This document shows positions 34,704 to 42,829 of a stretch of 55,618 nt of DNA, piece after piece. This stretch comes from Candidatus Scalindua sp. GTDB lineage: Bacteria > Planctomycetota > Brocadiia > Brocadiales > Scalinduaceae. A program made the translations under genes and the position numbers. Under the pieces are notes generated by a model. It saw only the letters and a list, made by a program, of their open reading frames with translations, did not search any database and was not told the DNA's origin. The number at the start of each line of letters is the position of its first letter. The first letter of the stretch is position 1. The stretch covers positions 1-55,618 of the forward strand of contig JABHIW010000119.1 in NCBI GenBank assembly GCA_018670825.1, written 5' to 3'.

Positions 34704-35513
34704 ATGAAAAAAACAATCATCATTCAAGTATTTTTTATCATGCTGTTTTGTTACACGTCTGCACAGGCTAAAATGGGTATGAGAATAACGTCCGAGCAAG
34801 AACAGTCGGATGAAAAGAGTGCAGATGCCGATAACGAAGAAACAAAAGAGACAGGTGCTGTCGATTATGAGGCGTTAGGGCTTCGTGCTGTAGAATTAAA
34901 TCCAAATGATTATCCAGACGAAGTCATAGCTCTGCTTGAACCTCATAAGGACAATGAGAACAACGACAATGTTTTGTTTTTTAGCAGCTTAGGATTAGCC
35001 TATAAAAACAAAGGGAGGCTTAAGGATGCAATTGCTATATACAAGCGTGCATTGGAATTAGTGCCAGACGTGCCGGCGATTCAATATAATCTGGGGGTTG
35101 CATATTTTTATAATAATGAATTTTCTCAATCATTTAAGTATTTCTTGAAAAGTTCTGAACAGAGACCGGACCACGCAGGTACGAAAAAATGGATTAAACA
35201 CCTTGCTGGTAAATTAAACATATACAAGGTTCCCGACACGAGCAAGTTGAAATTAGTTGTTAACAAGGAGATGAGTGTTAACAGGGAGAAAACTGATAGG
35301 GAATCAAGGCTCAGGATATATTTAACAGAAGATGGCGGTCGTATCCAGGAGCTGTCAGTTAATGATAAAATATATTCATACGGCATTGACAGTGATACTG
35401 AGAGGCCGGTAGATTATATAATCATTGATAATGATGGAGATGGAAATTTCGATAAAGTAATAAATACAAAAGGCAAATTTGGAGTGCCGACATGGGCGTA
35501 TAATCCTGATTAG
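34704..35513 (+). CDS. Exported TPR-repeat protein
   Basis: A 269-residue protein with a Sec signal peptide (FFIMLFCYTSAQA). Two or three TPR units follow: VLFFSSLGLAYKNKGRLKDA, then IYKRALELVPDVPAIQYNLG. The C-terminal domain is acidic and beta-like, with YIIIDNDGDGNFDKVIN, which could bind calcium (DNDGDGN resembles an EF-hand/dockerin loop). The start is placed at ATG 34704; the frame is open 8 codons further. It lies 55 bp after the M48 protease gene and is probably in the same envelope-related transcript. Confidence 0.75.
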   Translation: MKKTIIIQVFFIMLFCYTSAQAKMGMRITSEQEQSDEKSADADNEETKETGAVDYEALGLRAVELNPNDYPDEVIALLEPHKDNENNDNVLFFSSLGLAYKNKGRLKDAIAIYKRALELVPDVPAIQYNLGVAYFYNNEFSQSFKYFLKSSEQRPDHAGTKKWIKHLAGKLNIYKVPDTSKLKLVVNKEMSVNREKTDRESRLRIYLTEDGGRIQELSVNDKIYSYGIDSDTERPVDYIIIDNDGDGNFDKVINTKGKFGVPTWAYNPD

Positions 35514-35541
35514 ATTATTGACTCTCCTACTTAACTGCAGG

Positions 35542-35589
35542 CCTCTCTTTCGAGAGGACTCCAATACTGGAATCCTCTCGAAAGAGAGG
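35542..35589. repeat. Paired-hairpin inverted repeat element
   Basis: The perfect 17-bp outer repeat CCTCTCTTTCGAGAGGA / TCCTCTCGAAAGAGAGG has arms that each fold: CCTCTC-TTTC-GAGAGG and CCTCTC-GAAA-GAGAGG. It lies between the TPR gene and rluA, with no T run. Confidence 0.7.
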
Positions 35590-35630
35590 TTGGTGATATA
35601 TTTTTCTGCACTTAATGTCTTTCAAATACG

Positions 35631-36305
35631 ATGTCTCATATATTCAATATAACACACGAGGTTCTGCCTCCACCAATGGGTAATATAGAATACGTCTATA
35701 ATGATGAACAGATTATCATTGTAGACAAACCGGCAAATATGCTGTCAGTACCCGGTAGAGCTCCTGATAAACAGGACTGTCTCATTCACCGTGTTCAAAA
35801 GCTTTTTCCTGAAGCACGTATTGTTCACCGGTTGGACTTTGCAACTTCCGGCCTCATGGTTATTGCACAAAACCGGGAATCTCACCGCGTACTGAGCCGT
35901 CAATTTGAAAACCGGGAAACCGAAAAAACGTATGTTGCAAAAGTGTATGGCCAGCCCAAGCAACAATCCGGAGTGATTGACCTTCCCTTGCGCTGCGATT
36001 GGGAGCGGAGGCCCCTGCAGATTGTTGATCACCAACTGGGAAAAAATGCATTGACTCACTGGAGAATTATTGAACAGTTTGAAAATAGTTGCTTTGTGGA
36101 ATTGTCACCAACTACGGGACGTACACACCAGCTTCGAGTACATATGCAGGCCATGGGACATCCGATCCTTGGTGATGAGCTTTATGCACATGAAGCTGCG
36201 CACTCAATGGCAGATCGCTTAAATCTGCATGCTAAAGAGTTGATTATCACCCACCCGTCAAAAAACGGTCGTATGGCATTCACCAGTACCAATGAACCTT
36301 TTTAA
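35631..36305 (+). CDS. rluA: RluA-family pseudouridine synthase
   Basis: A 224-residue enzyme that converts uridine to pseudouridine in RNA. The catalytic motif is HRLDFATSG with Asp69; PTTGRTHQLRVHMQAMGHPILGDELYA is the conserved RNA/uridine-binding segment. It lacks an N-terminal S4 domain, and its size is close to E. coli RluA (23S rRNA and tRNA), hence the symbol; RluC/RluD are longer. ATG 35631 was used; a start a few codons later is possible. It is a single gene after a repeat element. Confidence 0.87.
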   Translation: MSHIFNITHEVLPPPMGNIEYVYNDEQIIIVDKPANMLSVPGRAPDKQDCLIHRVQKLFPEARIVHRLDFATSGLMVIAQNRESHRVLSRQFENRETEKTYVAKVYGQPKQQSGVIDLPLRCDWERRPLQIVDHQLGKNALTHWRIIEQFENSCFVELSPTTGRTHQLRVHMQAMGHPILGDELYAHEAAHSMADRLNLHAKELIITHPSKNGRMAFTSTNEPF

Positions 36306-36380
36306 AGCAAAAAGTTATCCGTGTTAATCAGTAGCTAAATTAGTTATTCGTCATTCCTTGTTTGACAATCAATATTCGCT

Positions 36381-36412
36381 TTATCCCTTAATTTTTCAAT
36401 CAGAAAGGAGAA
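36381..36412 (+). repeat. 32-bp direct repeat, left copy
   Basis: The sequence TTATCCCTTAATTTTT then CAATCAGAAAGGAGAA recurs at 36966-36997 with one mismatch (C to T). It contains the ribosome binding site of the gene at 36418. The two copies bracket that gene exactly. Confidence 0.75.
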
Positions 36413-36417
36413 TCGAA

Positions 36418-36960
36418 ATGAGAAATTATAATGATAAAATATTTCAAGTCCAGTTCAGGACAGTAGAAAGATTTGTTATCCATTTGACTTTTTATAGAGA
36501 ATTATGGGAATGTTTAGATAAAAATAAGTTAAATAATAAATCAGAATTTTGGGCATACACTACCGATGCACATGGTTATAAAGCAGTTATTTTATGGTGC
36601 ATGGTTTTTGGTAATCATGGAAATAACGAACAAACACATTGGAAAAAATTATTCACAGCAGATACCAAAAACCAAATAGAAAAGTTTCGTAGTGGACTTT
36701 TAGAATACACACGTCTTACCGAAAATGAATGGAAATCATACCAAAAAAGAATGGTAGCATTTAGAGATAAGAATACAGCACATATCGAATATGATAGCAG
36801 GGAGATATTTCCAAAATTTGATACGGCATTGGATGTAGCCAATTTCTACTATAAATGGGTTAAAAAAATAATTTATCCAGATGGATTAGATGTTCCTCCG
36901 TTTGAAAAAACAATACAATCGAAGAAATCTGACTTTAAGAATAGCGCATTATTTAAATAA
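36418..36960 (+). CDS. AbiU2/HEPN-like hypothetical protein
   Basis: A 180-residue helical protein. FVIHLTFYRELWECLDK and the later FRDKNTAHIEYD resemble the HEPN/AbiU2 group, where an Arg...His motif (here R and H in RDKNTAH) sits in a conserved helix. AbiU2 proteins are linked to abortive infection, but many relatives have no known role. The start at ATG 36418 follows AAAGGAG; the frame is open upstream to a TTG at 36358. The gene and its ribosome binding site lie between two near-identical 32-bp direct repeats. The identification is by motif only. Confidence 0.55.
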   Translation: MRNYNDKIFQVQFRTVERFVIHLTFYRELWECLDKNKLNNKSEFWAYTTDAHGYKAVILWCMVFGNHGNNEQTHWKKLFTADTKNQIEKFRSGLLEYTRLTENEWKSYQKRMVAFRDKNTAHIEYDSREIFPKFDTALDVANFYYKWVKKIIYPDGLDVPPFEKTIQSKKSDFKNSALFK

Positions 36961-36965
36961 AAACA

Positions 36966-36997
36966 TTATCCCTTAATTTTTTAATCAGAAAGGAGAA
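36966..36997 (+). repeat. 32-bp direct repeat, right copy
   Basis: Matches 36381-36412 with one difference. It also ends in AAAGGAGAA, followed two bases later by an ATG (36999) that opens only a 43-codon frame, so the right copy still has a ribosome binding site but no substantial gene. Confidence 0.75.
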
Positions 36998-37030
36998 GAT
37001 GAAAAGAAAGGAGATGTGCAATGGTAAGAA

Positions 37031-37195
37031 GGACAGGATCCGGTCTTTAATCTTGAAAAATTGGAAAAATCCTCGCGATAGATCGATGAATCAAATCCAA
37101 ATGTCAAATCAATGCTTAAAGATCAAATGAATGAAATCGTAAATTTTCATGCTTCTAGCATCTATCCTTCCTCTACGCTCTCAGCGTTAAATTAG
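37031..37195 (+). pseudogene. Possible gene remnant with internal stop
   Basis: The frame reads GQDPVFNLEKLEKSSR, a TAG, then IDESNPNVKSMLKDQMNEIV and ends SSTLSALN-stop. The acidic/helical text on both sides of the stop looks like protein sequence. The family is not recognised. It fills the gap between the right direct repeat and the mannosyltransferase fragment. Confidence 0.25.
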
Positions 37196-37412
37196 TCTTT
37201 TCAATTCCTCGTCCAATAATCCGGCTTTTGTCTTCCAGAAGAATTTCTCAACGATACGTATTGCACGATCAGGATCGCCATCCCACAAGTTGTTGTTCTT
37301 GATTTTCTCAGACAATTGAATCAACCGTTCGGCCAATTGTTCTGCTCCGCCGTTAAAGTAAAAGTCTTCGTTGCCAGCATCCCGTTCCAGTGTTTCCGGA
37401 TAAGCGAGTTTT
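37187..37412 (-). pseudogene. Duplicated 3' fragment of the mannosyltransferase gene
   Basis: The minus strand encodes KLAYPETLERDAGNEDFYFN, then GGAEQLAERLIQLSEKIKNN and FFWKTKAGLLDEELKRLI-stop. This is close to identical to the C-terminal ~75 residues of the glycosyltransferase at 38054-39202. The DNA copies are on the same strand and very alike over about 220 bp. The higBA module lies exactly between them, and the higA stop codon abuts this fragment. No own start is present. Confidence 0.85.
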
Positions 37413-37727
37413 TCAAGTTTTTGCCAGTGGATGTATATTGGATAATTCTTTCGAATGATCTCGCTCTGCCTGCCATAAATCTACAGCATGTTGTGCGTTC
37501 AGCCAAAACTCCGGGCTGTTTCCAAAAAAACGAGACAGCCTCAAAGCCATTGGTGGGCTTACCGCCCTTCGTTCACGCAATACTTCATTAATCGTCTGCC
37601 GCGAAACGCCCAGGGCCTTTGCGAGAGACGATACGTTCATGTTGTAGTCAGGTATAAAATCTTCACGCAGCATCTCACCAGGATGTGTGGGTTGCCTTTT
37701 TCGTTTTCCTGTATTTGGAATGTTCAT
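37413..37727 (-). CDS. higA: HigA-type antitoxin
   Basis: A 104-residue antitoxin with the entry motif RQPTHPGEMLREDF, the helix-turn-helix NVSSLAKALGVSRQTINEVL, RAVSPPMALRLSRFFG, and FWLNAQHAVDLWQAE. It neutralises HigB and represses the operon. It follows higB by 12 bp on the minus strand. Its last codons run up to the junction with the mannosyltransferase fragment, so the C-terminal NIHPLAKT may have been set by the insertion event. It is related to the orphan HigA at 23765-24064. Confidence 0.92.
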   Translation of the reverse strand: MNIPNTGKRKRQPTHPGEMLREDFIPDYNMNVSSLAKALGVSRQTINEVLRERRAVSPPMALRLSRFFGNSPEFWLNAQHAVDLWQAERDHSKELSNIHPLAKT

Positions 37728-37739
37728 GGTAACTCCCTC

Positions 37740-38021
37740 TTAATGATAGTCAGTTATCTCAACTTCATAAGCGTTACCGTTTTCAAACCGAAAACAGATA
37801 CGCCACTGATCATTTATGCTAATTGAATATTGCCCTTTGCGATCACCACTGAGAGCGTGTAACCGGTTACTCGGTGGGACCTTCAAGTCAGAGAGGTAGA
37901 TGGCCAAGTCTACGTACTCTAAACGACGAATAGCCTTTCTTGCTAAATTTGGATGAAATCTCTTTGATTTCCCCGTAATGAAGATATCACGTGTATGCTT
38001 ATCCGCAAAAGACTTAATCAT
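37740..38021 (-). CDS. higB: HigB-type toxin
   Basis: A 93-residue RelE-superfamily toxin that, by family, cleaves mRNA at the ribosome. It shows IKSFADKHTRDIF, KSKRFHPNLARKAIRRLEYVD, LSGDRKGQYSISINDQWRICFRF, and the C-terminal VEITDYH; all the usual HigB sections are present, so it should be functional. It is first in the operon, with a near-consensus promoter immediately upstream whose predicted start point almost coincides with the ATG at 38021. The promoter's -35 box lies beside the 3' end of the mannosyltransferase gene. Confidence 0.92.
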   Translation of the reverse strand: MIKSFADKHTRDIFITGKSKRFHPNLARKAIRRLEYVDLAIYLSDLKVPPSNRLHALSGDRKGQYSISINDQWRICFRFENGNAYEVEITDYH

Positions 38022-38028
38022 TGGGATA

Positions 38029-38057
38029 TATATAACGTGTCACGAGACACTTGTCAA
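38029..38057 (-). promoter_or_regulatory. higBA promoter with palindromic operator
   Basis: On the minus strand: -35 TTGACA (38052-38057), a 17-bp spacer, -10 TATATA (38029-38034). The spacer carries the dyad GTGTC-TCGT-GACAC, placed to block RNA polymerase when HigA binds. The -10 box is only 7 bp from the higB ATG, implying a leaderless or nearly leaderless transcript. Confidence 0.65.
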
Positions 38058-39202
38058 GTATCTGTTTTCTCTTTGGCAGACAAGTTGGAAATTCTAACCA
38101 GTTCCTGATCCAGTAAGCCTGCTTTTGTCTTCCAGAAGAATTTTTCTACGATGCGGACTGCACGGTCAGGATTCCCATCCCACAGGTTGTTGTTCTTGAT
38201 TTTATCAGACAATTGAATCAACCGTTCGGCCAATTGTTCTGCTCCGCCGTTAAAGTAAAAGTCTTCGTTGCCAGTATCCCGTTCCAGTGTTTCCGGATAA
38301 GCCAGTTTTTCGGGAACAAGCGGAAATGCCCCTGCTGCTGCTGCCTCAAGTACACTGAATCCAAAAAACTCATGATCCGCAGTAGACACAAAGAGATCAG
38401 CATCTAATAGGGCAGTTTCATAGTCATGACGCTCCTGCTGATATCCCCATCGATCTATATGATCTGCAAACTCCTTCCTTGCAGAGTCAAAGACATCAGG
38501 GCTCTGCCTGAACTGTTCTCCCATAACGCTGATCCTGAATTTAATTTTCTTTGCTTTTAGAATCCGAAGTGAATGAAAAAAAAGTTCCGGGTTTTTGTCG
38601 TGCTCCCACCTTGCAGCCCATACTATTCTCATAGGGCCGGGAGTTCTTTCTCCCCTCTTTGGTAACTGATGGATTCCCGGGTATCGAACAAGAGATTTGC
38701 TTCGAATATCATCAACGGATTCTAATGGTTGGAAATCCGGCATGCGTTTCAGAAAACCTCGAAGTTCATCTAAGAAAATGTCCTGATGGTACAAAGAGTT
38801 GAACCATACCTCTGTGGCAGCCAGGGCGGTTATAAGGTTAGTCAGCACATAATGAAAATCGAATTCCTGTGGATGTGCAATCGGATAAGTCAATTGGTTT
38901 TCGTGAAAATAAGCGATGGACGGAAGCTTTTGTATAGAAGGAGGGACAAGTCCCAGATACTCAGCAAGATTAAGCATGTCTGAACAAAAAATGATATCCC
39001 ATCTTCCCCCTTCTCGTATTTTCTCGTCTGTTTGACTAGCCAGGGTTATGGCCGAATGACGCATACGCCATTTCCATTTCCATGGCGGTAGACTTAGTAC
39101 TGTCCAATCGTGACGGCTGTATTGCATCCAACCTTCCAAGAATGCCTTGTGACTGCCACCGTAATAAGGTTCCAGTGTCAATATTTTAAGAGGTTCACTC
39201 AT
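38054..39202 (-). CDS. DUF3524 glycosyltransferase, tRNA-queuosine mannosyltransferase-like
   Basis: A 382-residue glycosyltransferase with the DUF3524 N-terminal domain: ILTLEPYYGGSHKAFLEGW, LPPWKWKWRMRHSA, DIIFCSDMLNLAEYLGL and IAYFHENQLTYP. It has a GT4-type C-terminal half: RIVWAARWEHDKNPELFF and DADLFVSTADHEFFGFSVLE. This is the layout of the GTDC1 family, whose animal member mannosylates queuosine in tRNA-Asp. A similar role here is inferred; no queuosine gene is adjacent. The last ~75 codons are duplicated at 37187-37412, and the stop codon lies beside the higBA promoter. Confidence 0.82.
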   Translation of the reverse strand: MSEPLKILTLEPYYGGSHKAFLEGWMQYSRHDWTVLSLPPWKWKWRMRHSAITLASQTDEKIREGGRWDIIFCSDMLNLAEYLGLVPPSIQKLPSIAYFHENQLTYPIAHPQEFDFHYVLTNLITALAATEVWFNSLYHQDIFLDELRGFLKRMPDFQPLESVDDIRSKSLVRYPGIHQLPKRGERTPGPMRIVWAARWEHDKNPELFFHSLRILKAKKIKFRISVMGEQFRQSPDVFDSARKEFADHIDRWGYQQERHDYETALLDADLFVSTADHEFFGFSVLEAAAAGAFPLVPEKLAYPETLERDTGNEDFYFNGGAEQLAERLIQLSDKIKNNNLWDGNPDRAVRIVEKFFWKTKAGLLDQELVRISNLSAKEKTDT

Positions 39203-39367
39203 TTCTCGATCTGTACTTTCTGTACGGATTAAATTAAATTTTATGATTATACTACAATTTTGTGCTTAGAGTGTGTAAAATTACACCCAAATTGCAGATA
39301 GTTAAAATGTTTCGGGTTACGATTTATGTGTTAACTTGTAACCTTAAAATCAAATCAGGAAACGGTT

Positions 39368-39727
39368 GTGTCAAAAACAATAATCACACAAAGACAAAAA
39401 GGTAATAAACAGGGACCCAATTCTGATCTTCATAAGTCCGCGGTACATGCTTCGCTCATACGGTATTGGAGAAAAAATATCACATTCACTATAGTTTTGC
39501 TGTCAATTTGGGCAGCTGTGGGACTTGGATGTGGTGTGCTATTTGCGGACAGACTCAATCATTATAAGCTGCCTGGAACCGCCTTTCCTCTGGGTTTCTG
39601 GTTTGCTCACCAGGGCAGCATCATTGTTTTTGTCCTTCTGATACTCGCCTATTGTTTGCTCATGAATCGGCTCGATACGAAACATCACAATGAACTGGAG
39701 CAACTGAGAAAAGAGGGAAAGATCTGA
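39368..39727 (+). CDS. DUF4212 small subunit of a sodium/solute symporter
   Basis: A 119-residue protein with two membrane helices (FTIVLLSIWAAVGLGCGVLF and GSIIVFVLLILAYCLLM). The family motif GTAFPLGFWFAHQGSI lies between them. DUF4212 proteins are encoded directly before large sodium/solute symporters of the ActP-like, VC_2705 type and act as their small subunit. The symporter gene follows 3 bp later. A GTG start at 39368 is used. Confidence 0.9.
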   Translation: MSKTIITQRQKGNKQGPNSDLHKSAVHASLIRYWRKNITFTIVLLSIWAAVGLGCGVLFADRLNHYKLPGTAFPLGFWFAHQGSIIVFVLLILAYCLLMNRLDTKHHNELEQLRKEGKI

Positions 39728-39730
39728 GCG

Positions 39731-41584
39731 GTGAACATACAATCCTGGACATTAATCTTCGTAGGTATCTCCTTCTCTGTGTATCTTTCAATCGCCTGGT
39801 TCAGTAGAGTGCGTGATACGAAAGGTTTTTATGTTGCTGGCAGGGGAGTGCCAGCTATTGCCAACGGTATGGCTACTGCGGCAGACTGGATGAGTGCTGC
39901 ATCCTATATCTCAATGGCGGGGCTCATCTCGATGATGGGTTATACCGGAGGTGTTTACCTCATGGGTTGGACAGGTGGATATGTCCTGCTTGCATTACTG
40001 ATAGCTCCATACCTGCGTAAGTTTGGTCATTTCACCGTACCGGATTTCATAGGTGATCGTTACAACTCTAACGTTGCACGCCTGGTTGCCGTCGTTTGTG
40101 CGATCTTCGTGAGTTTCACTTACGTGGCCGGACAGATGCGAGGTGTGGGAGTGGTTTTCAGCAGGTTCCTCGAAGTAGACGTCAACGTTGGTGTCATTAT
40201 CGGTATGGTAATTGTATTTATCTACGCAACACTCGGCGGGATGAAAGGGATTACATGGACACAGGTTGCTCAATATTGGGTGTTAATAACAGCCTTCCTT
40301 ATCCCTGCAATTGCCATCAGTATCAAACTCACTGGCCATCCGATTCCTCAAATAGGACTTGGAAGTACACTTGAACCAGAAATAGCCGGTACGCATGGTA
40401 TTGCTCTTCTTGAGAAACTCAATCAAATTCAGGTAGATCTGGGCTTCGACAGATACACCGACACATTCGTTGGAAGCTGGAACAAGGTAAACGTCTTTTG
40501 TGTGGTACTGGCTTTAATGGCTGGCACGGCCGGACTGCCGCATGTAATAGTGCGTTTCTATACGGTTAAGTCAGTAAAAGCGGCACGATGGAGTGCGTTC
40601 TGGGCGCTCCTGTTTATCTCAATGCTATATCTTACTGCACCTGCCACTGCTGCATTCGCACGATATTATATGATACAAAGCCTCAATGGGAAAACGGTAG
40701 AACAGTTACCGGACTGGTTTCAAAATTGGGAGAAAACCGGGTTGATACTCTGGATGGATGATGGTGACGGTATGGTCAGATATTGTGCAGGTGTAGATAA
40801 CGAAATTTTTCGAAATGGCAAACTTACTACCAACGATCTGATTGTTATAAACAGATCACATCAGAAATGGATTGATACAGGTGGCACCGAAGGCAATGAT
40901 GGCAGAATCGTGATGCGACAGAAAGGGCTTTCCGGGCCAGACCGTGATATTATCGTGCTTGCCACTCCTGAAATGGCGGAGCTGGCTGACTGGATAATAG
41001 CATTGGTTGCTGCAGGAGGGTTGGCTGCCGCGTTGTCAACTGCAAGCGGATTGCTACTGGTCATTTCAGCAAGCATTTCGCACGACCTCTATTACCGTGT
41101 TATTAATCCGAAGGCTACTGAGAAACAACGTCTTCTTTTGGGAAGAACGGTTATTGGTTTTGCAGTAGTAGTTGCAGGTCTCCTGGGTATCTACCCACCG
41201 GGATTTGTCAGTCAGGTGGTTGCTTTCGCTTTTGGCCTTGCAGCAGCGAGCTTTTTCCCAACAATAGTTCTGGGCATCTTTAACAAACGGGTAGGTACTG
41301 TTCCGGCAGTATGCGGAATGCTGGTAGGTATTGTTTTCACCGCCTATTATATTATTACCTGTGTTTTCTTCGAGATGGATCCATGGACATTCGGCATTTT
41401 TGAGATAGGCATCAATCCACAGGGTATCGGTACTGTAGGAATGCTACTGAATTTTGTCATAACCTTAATTCTCACTCTATTTTTTAGAGCACCAGGCAAA
41501 AAGGTTCAAAATATGGTTGACTTGGTACGGGAGCCGGAAGGCGTTGGACCGGCTATAGAGATTGAAACAGCACCGGAACATTAA
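39731..41584 (+). CDS. Sodium/solute symporter large subunit (VC_2705-type)
   Basis: A 617-residue SSS-family transporter with about 13 membrane segments. FYVAGRGVPAIANGMATAADWMSAASYISMAG is the family's sodium-site region and GLPHVIVRFYTVKSVKAARWS the next signature. A ~100-residue soluble insert (about 330-420) between two helices is typical of the VC_2705 subfamily paired with DUF4212. Relatives carry short organic acids such as acetate or lactate; the substrate here is not shown. The start is GTG 39731, three bases after the small subunit. Confidence 0.92.
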   Translation: MNIQSWTLIFVGISFSVYLSIAWFSRVRDTKGFYVAGRGVPAIANGMATAADWMSAASYISMAGLISMMGYTGGVYLMGWTGGYVLLALLIAPYLRKFGHFTVPDFIGDRYNSNVARLVAVVCAIFVSFTYVAGQMRGVGVVFSRFLEVDVNVGVIIGMVIVFIYATLGGMKGITWTQVAQYWVLITAFLIPAIAISIKLTGHPIPQIGLGSTLEPEIAGTHGIALLEKLNQIQVDLGFDRYTDTFVGSWNKVNVFCVVLALMAGTAGLPHVIVRFYTVKSVKAARWSAFWALLFISMLYLTAPATAAFARYYMIQSLNGKTVEQLPDWFQNWEKTGLILWMDDGDGMVRYCAGVDNEIFRNGKLTTNDLIVINRSHQKWIDTGGTEGNDGRIVMRQKGLSGPDRDIIVLATPEMAELADWIIALVAAGGLAAALSTASGLLLVISASISHDLYYRVINPKATEKQRLLLGRTVIGFAVVVAGLLGIYPPGFVSQVVAFAFGLAAASFFPTIVLGIFNKRVGTVPAVCGMLVGIVFTAYYIITCVFFEMDPWTFGIFEIGINPQGIGTVGMLLNFVITLILTLFFRAPGKKVQNMVDLVREPEGVGPAIEIETAPEH

Positions 41585-41628
41585 AATAGCTCCCTTTGTA
41601 CAGGTTTTGTTTTCGCAACACCAACAGC

Positions 41629-41753
41629 ATGTCATTCTGAGGGAGGAACGACCGAAGAATCTCGACTCAGTATACCAAATAACTAACCAAAAAATTAATT
41701 GGCCTTCAAACAAGAGGATTCTTCACTCCACTTCGCTTCGTTCAGAATGACAT
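41629..41753. repeat. Inverted repeat element of the GTCATTCTGA family
   Basis: The ends ATGTCATTCTGA (41629-41640) and TTCAGAATGACAT (41741-41753) are inverted, with further complementarity in GAAGAATC / GATTCTTC. Elements of this type (GTCATTCTGAGCGAAGCGAAGAATC) are dispersed in many bacterial genomes. It lies between the symporter and a hydrolase gene. Confidence 0.7.
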
Positions 41754-41854
41754 ATTAGACGTTTTTAATTGTGGCATAGTTGTAAAGTTGTTCGTACCGA
41801 AAAACGGGAATCTATCACCTTCATAATGGTTAATGATGCTACAAATGGTCATGA

Positions 41855-42679
41855 ATGGTTACAATGGGAAAAACACTCTTCAAAGAAGGAAACGAATTCA
41901 ATTACATCAGGCATAATGAAATATTGTCCAACAGAATGACCCTGTTATTTGTACACGGGCTGGGTGAATCCGGGCAATGTTTTCAGGAAGTGTTTGTAGA
42001 TAGGTGGTTTGATAATTGTAACATCATTGTCCCCGATCTGATCGGGTATGGTAAAAGTTCAGAAGCCGCAGATGGAGATTATGGCTTTGAGGCTCATAGA
42101 GAAAAACTATGGAAGATAATCGAGTATTTTAAAATTCATGACTTAATCGTTATAGGACATTCCATGGGTGGTGACATCGCAACTCTTTTGTGCTCCTCAT
42201 ACAAAAATAAAAAAATAGTGAAATTCGTAAACATTGAAGGAGGTTTAACTCAATATGATCTGTTCATTTCACAGGAAGCGGTAAAAGCGGCAGAGAACGG
42301 CAATTTCACCCACTGGTTTTATGACGAGTTTATGCAGACAAAGGTCCTTGATGATTGGGGACGAAAATATTCTTCATGCAAAAGATACCACTCCTCTTTA
42401 CGTTATTGCCGCCCGGAAGCATTCCTGGCCAACGCCCTGGAATTATGTCAGAGGAGTACGGCATTGCCGGGAAGGTACAGGAGTGAAACAGGCCGGATAT
42501 ACTGTTCGCTCTCCATACCAAAGATATTTTGTTATGGAACGGAAAGTGTATCTTCCGGGACAATTGATTTTCTGAAAGAGAATAGTCTGGAATATAAGGT
42601 CTTTGATGATGCTTTTCATTGGCTCATGATTGATAAGCCAAAAGAATTCTATTCGTTTTTATATGAATTTGTTTCGTAA
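41855..42679 (+). CDS. Alpha/beta hydrolase
   Basis: A 274-residue alpha/beta-fold hydrolase. The oxyanion loop is LLFVHGLGESG, the nucleophile elbow GHSMGG with Ser103, and the catalytic His is in DDAFHWLMID near the end. No signal peptide is visible, so it should be cytoplasmic. The substrate is unknown; it may be an esterase or a biosynthetic hydrolase. Two in-frame ATGs lie close together at the start. It stands alone between a repeat element and a convergent membrane-protein gene. Confidence 0.85.
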   Translation: MVTMGKTLFKEGNEFNYIRHNEILSNRMTLLFVHGLGESGQCFQEVFVDRWFDNCNIIVPDLIGYGKSSEAADGDYGFEAHREKLWKIIEYFKIHDLIVIGHSMGGDIATLLCSSYKNKKIVKFVNIEGGLTQYDLFISQEAVKAAENGNFTHWFYDEFMQTKVLDDWGRKYSSCKRYHSSLRYCRPEAFLANALELCQRSTALPGRYRSETGRIYCSLSIPKIFCYGTESVSSGTIDFLKENSLEYKVFDDAFHWLMIDKPKEFYSFLYEFVS

Positions 42680-42829
42680 CTCATCAATATCAGGAAAAAA
42701 TGAGTAACCTTCCACTAACCCAGCCTGGCACTTCATTTAAGCCGCACTAATTCCACTGCTGATTCTTCTTCCTGTTTTGGCACTTTTATTCGAGTAAAGA
42801 ATGGGGATTATAAAACATTGTATTTTTAT

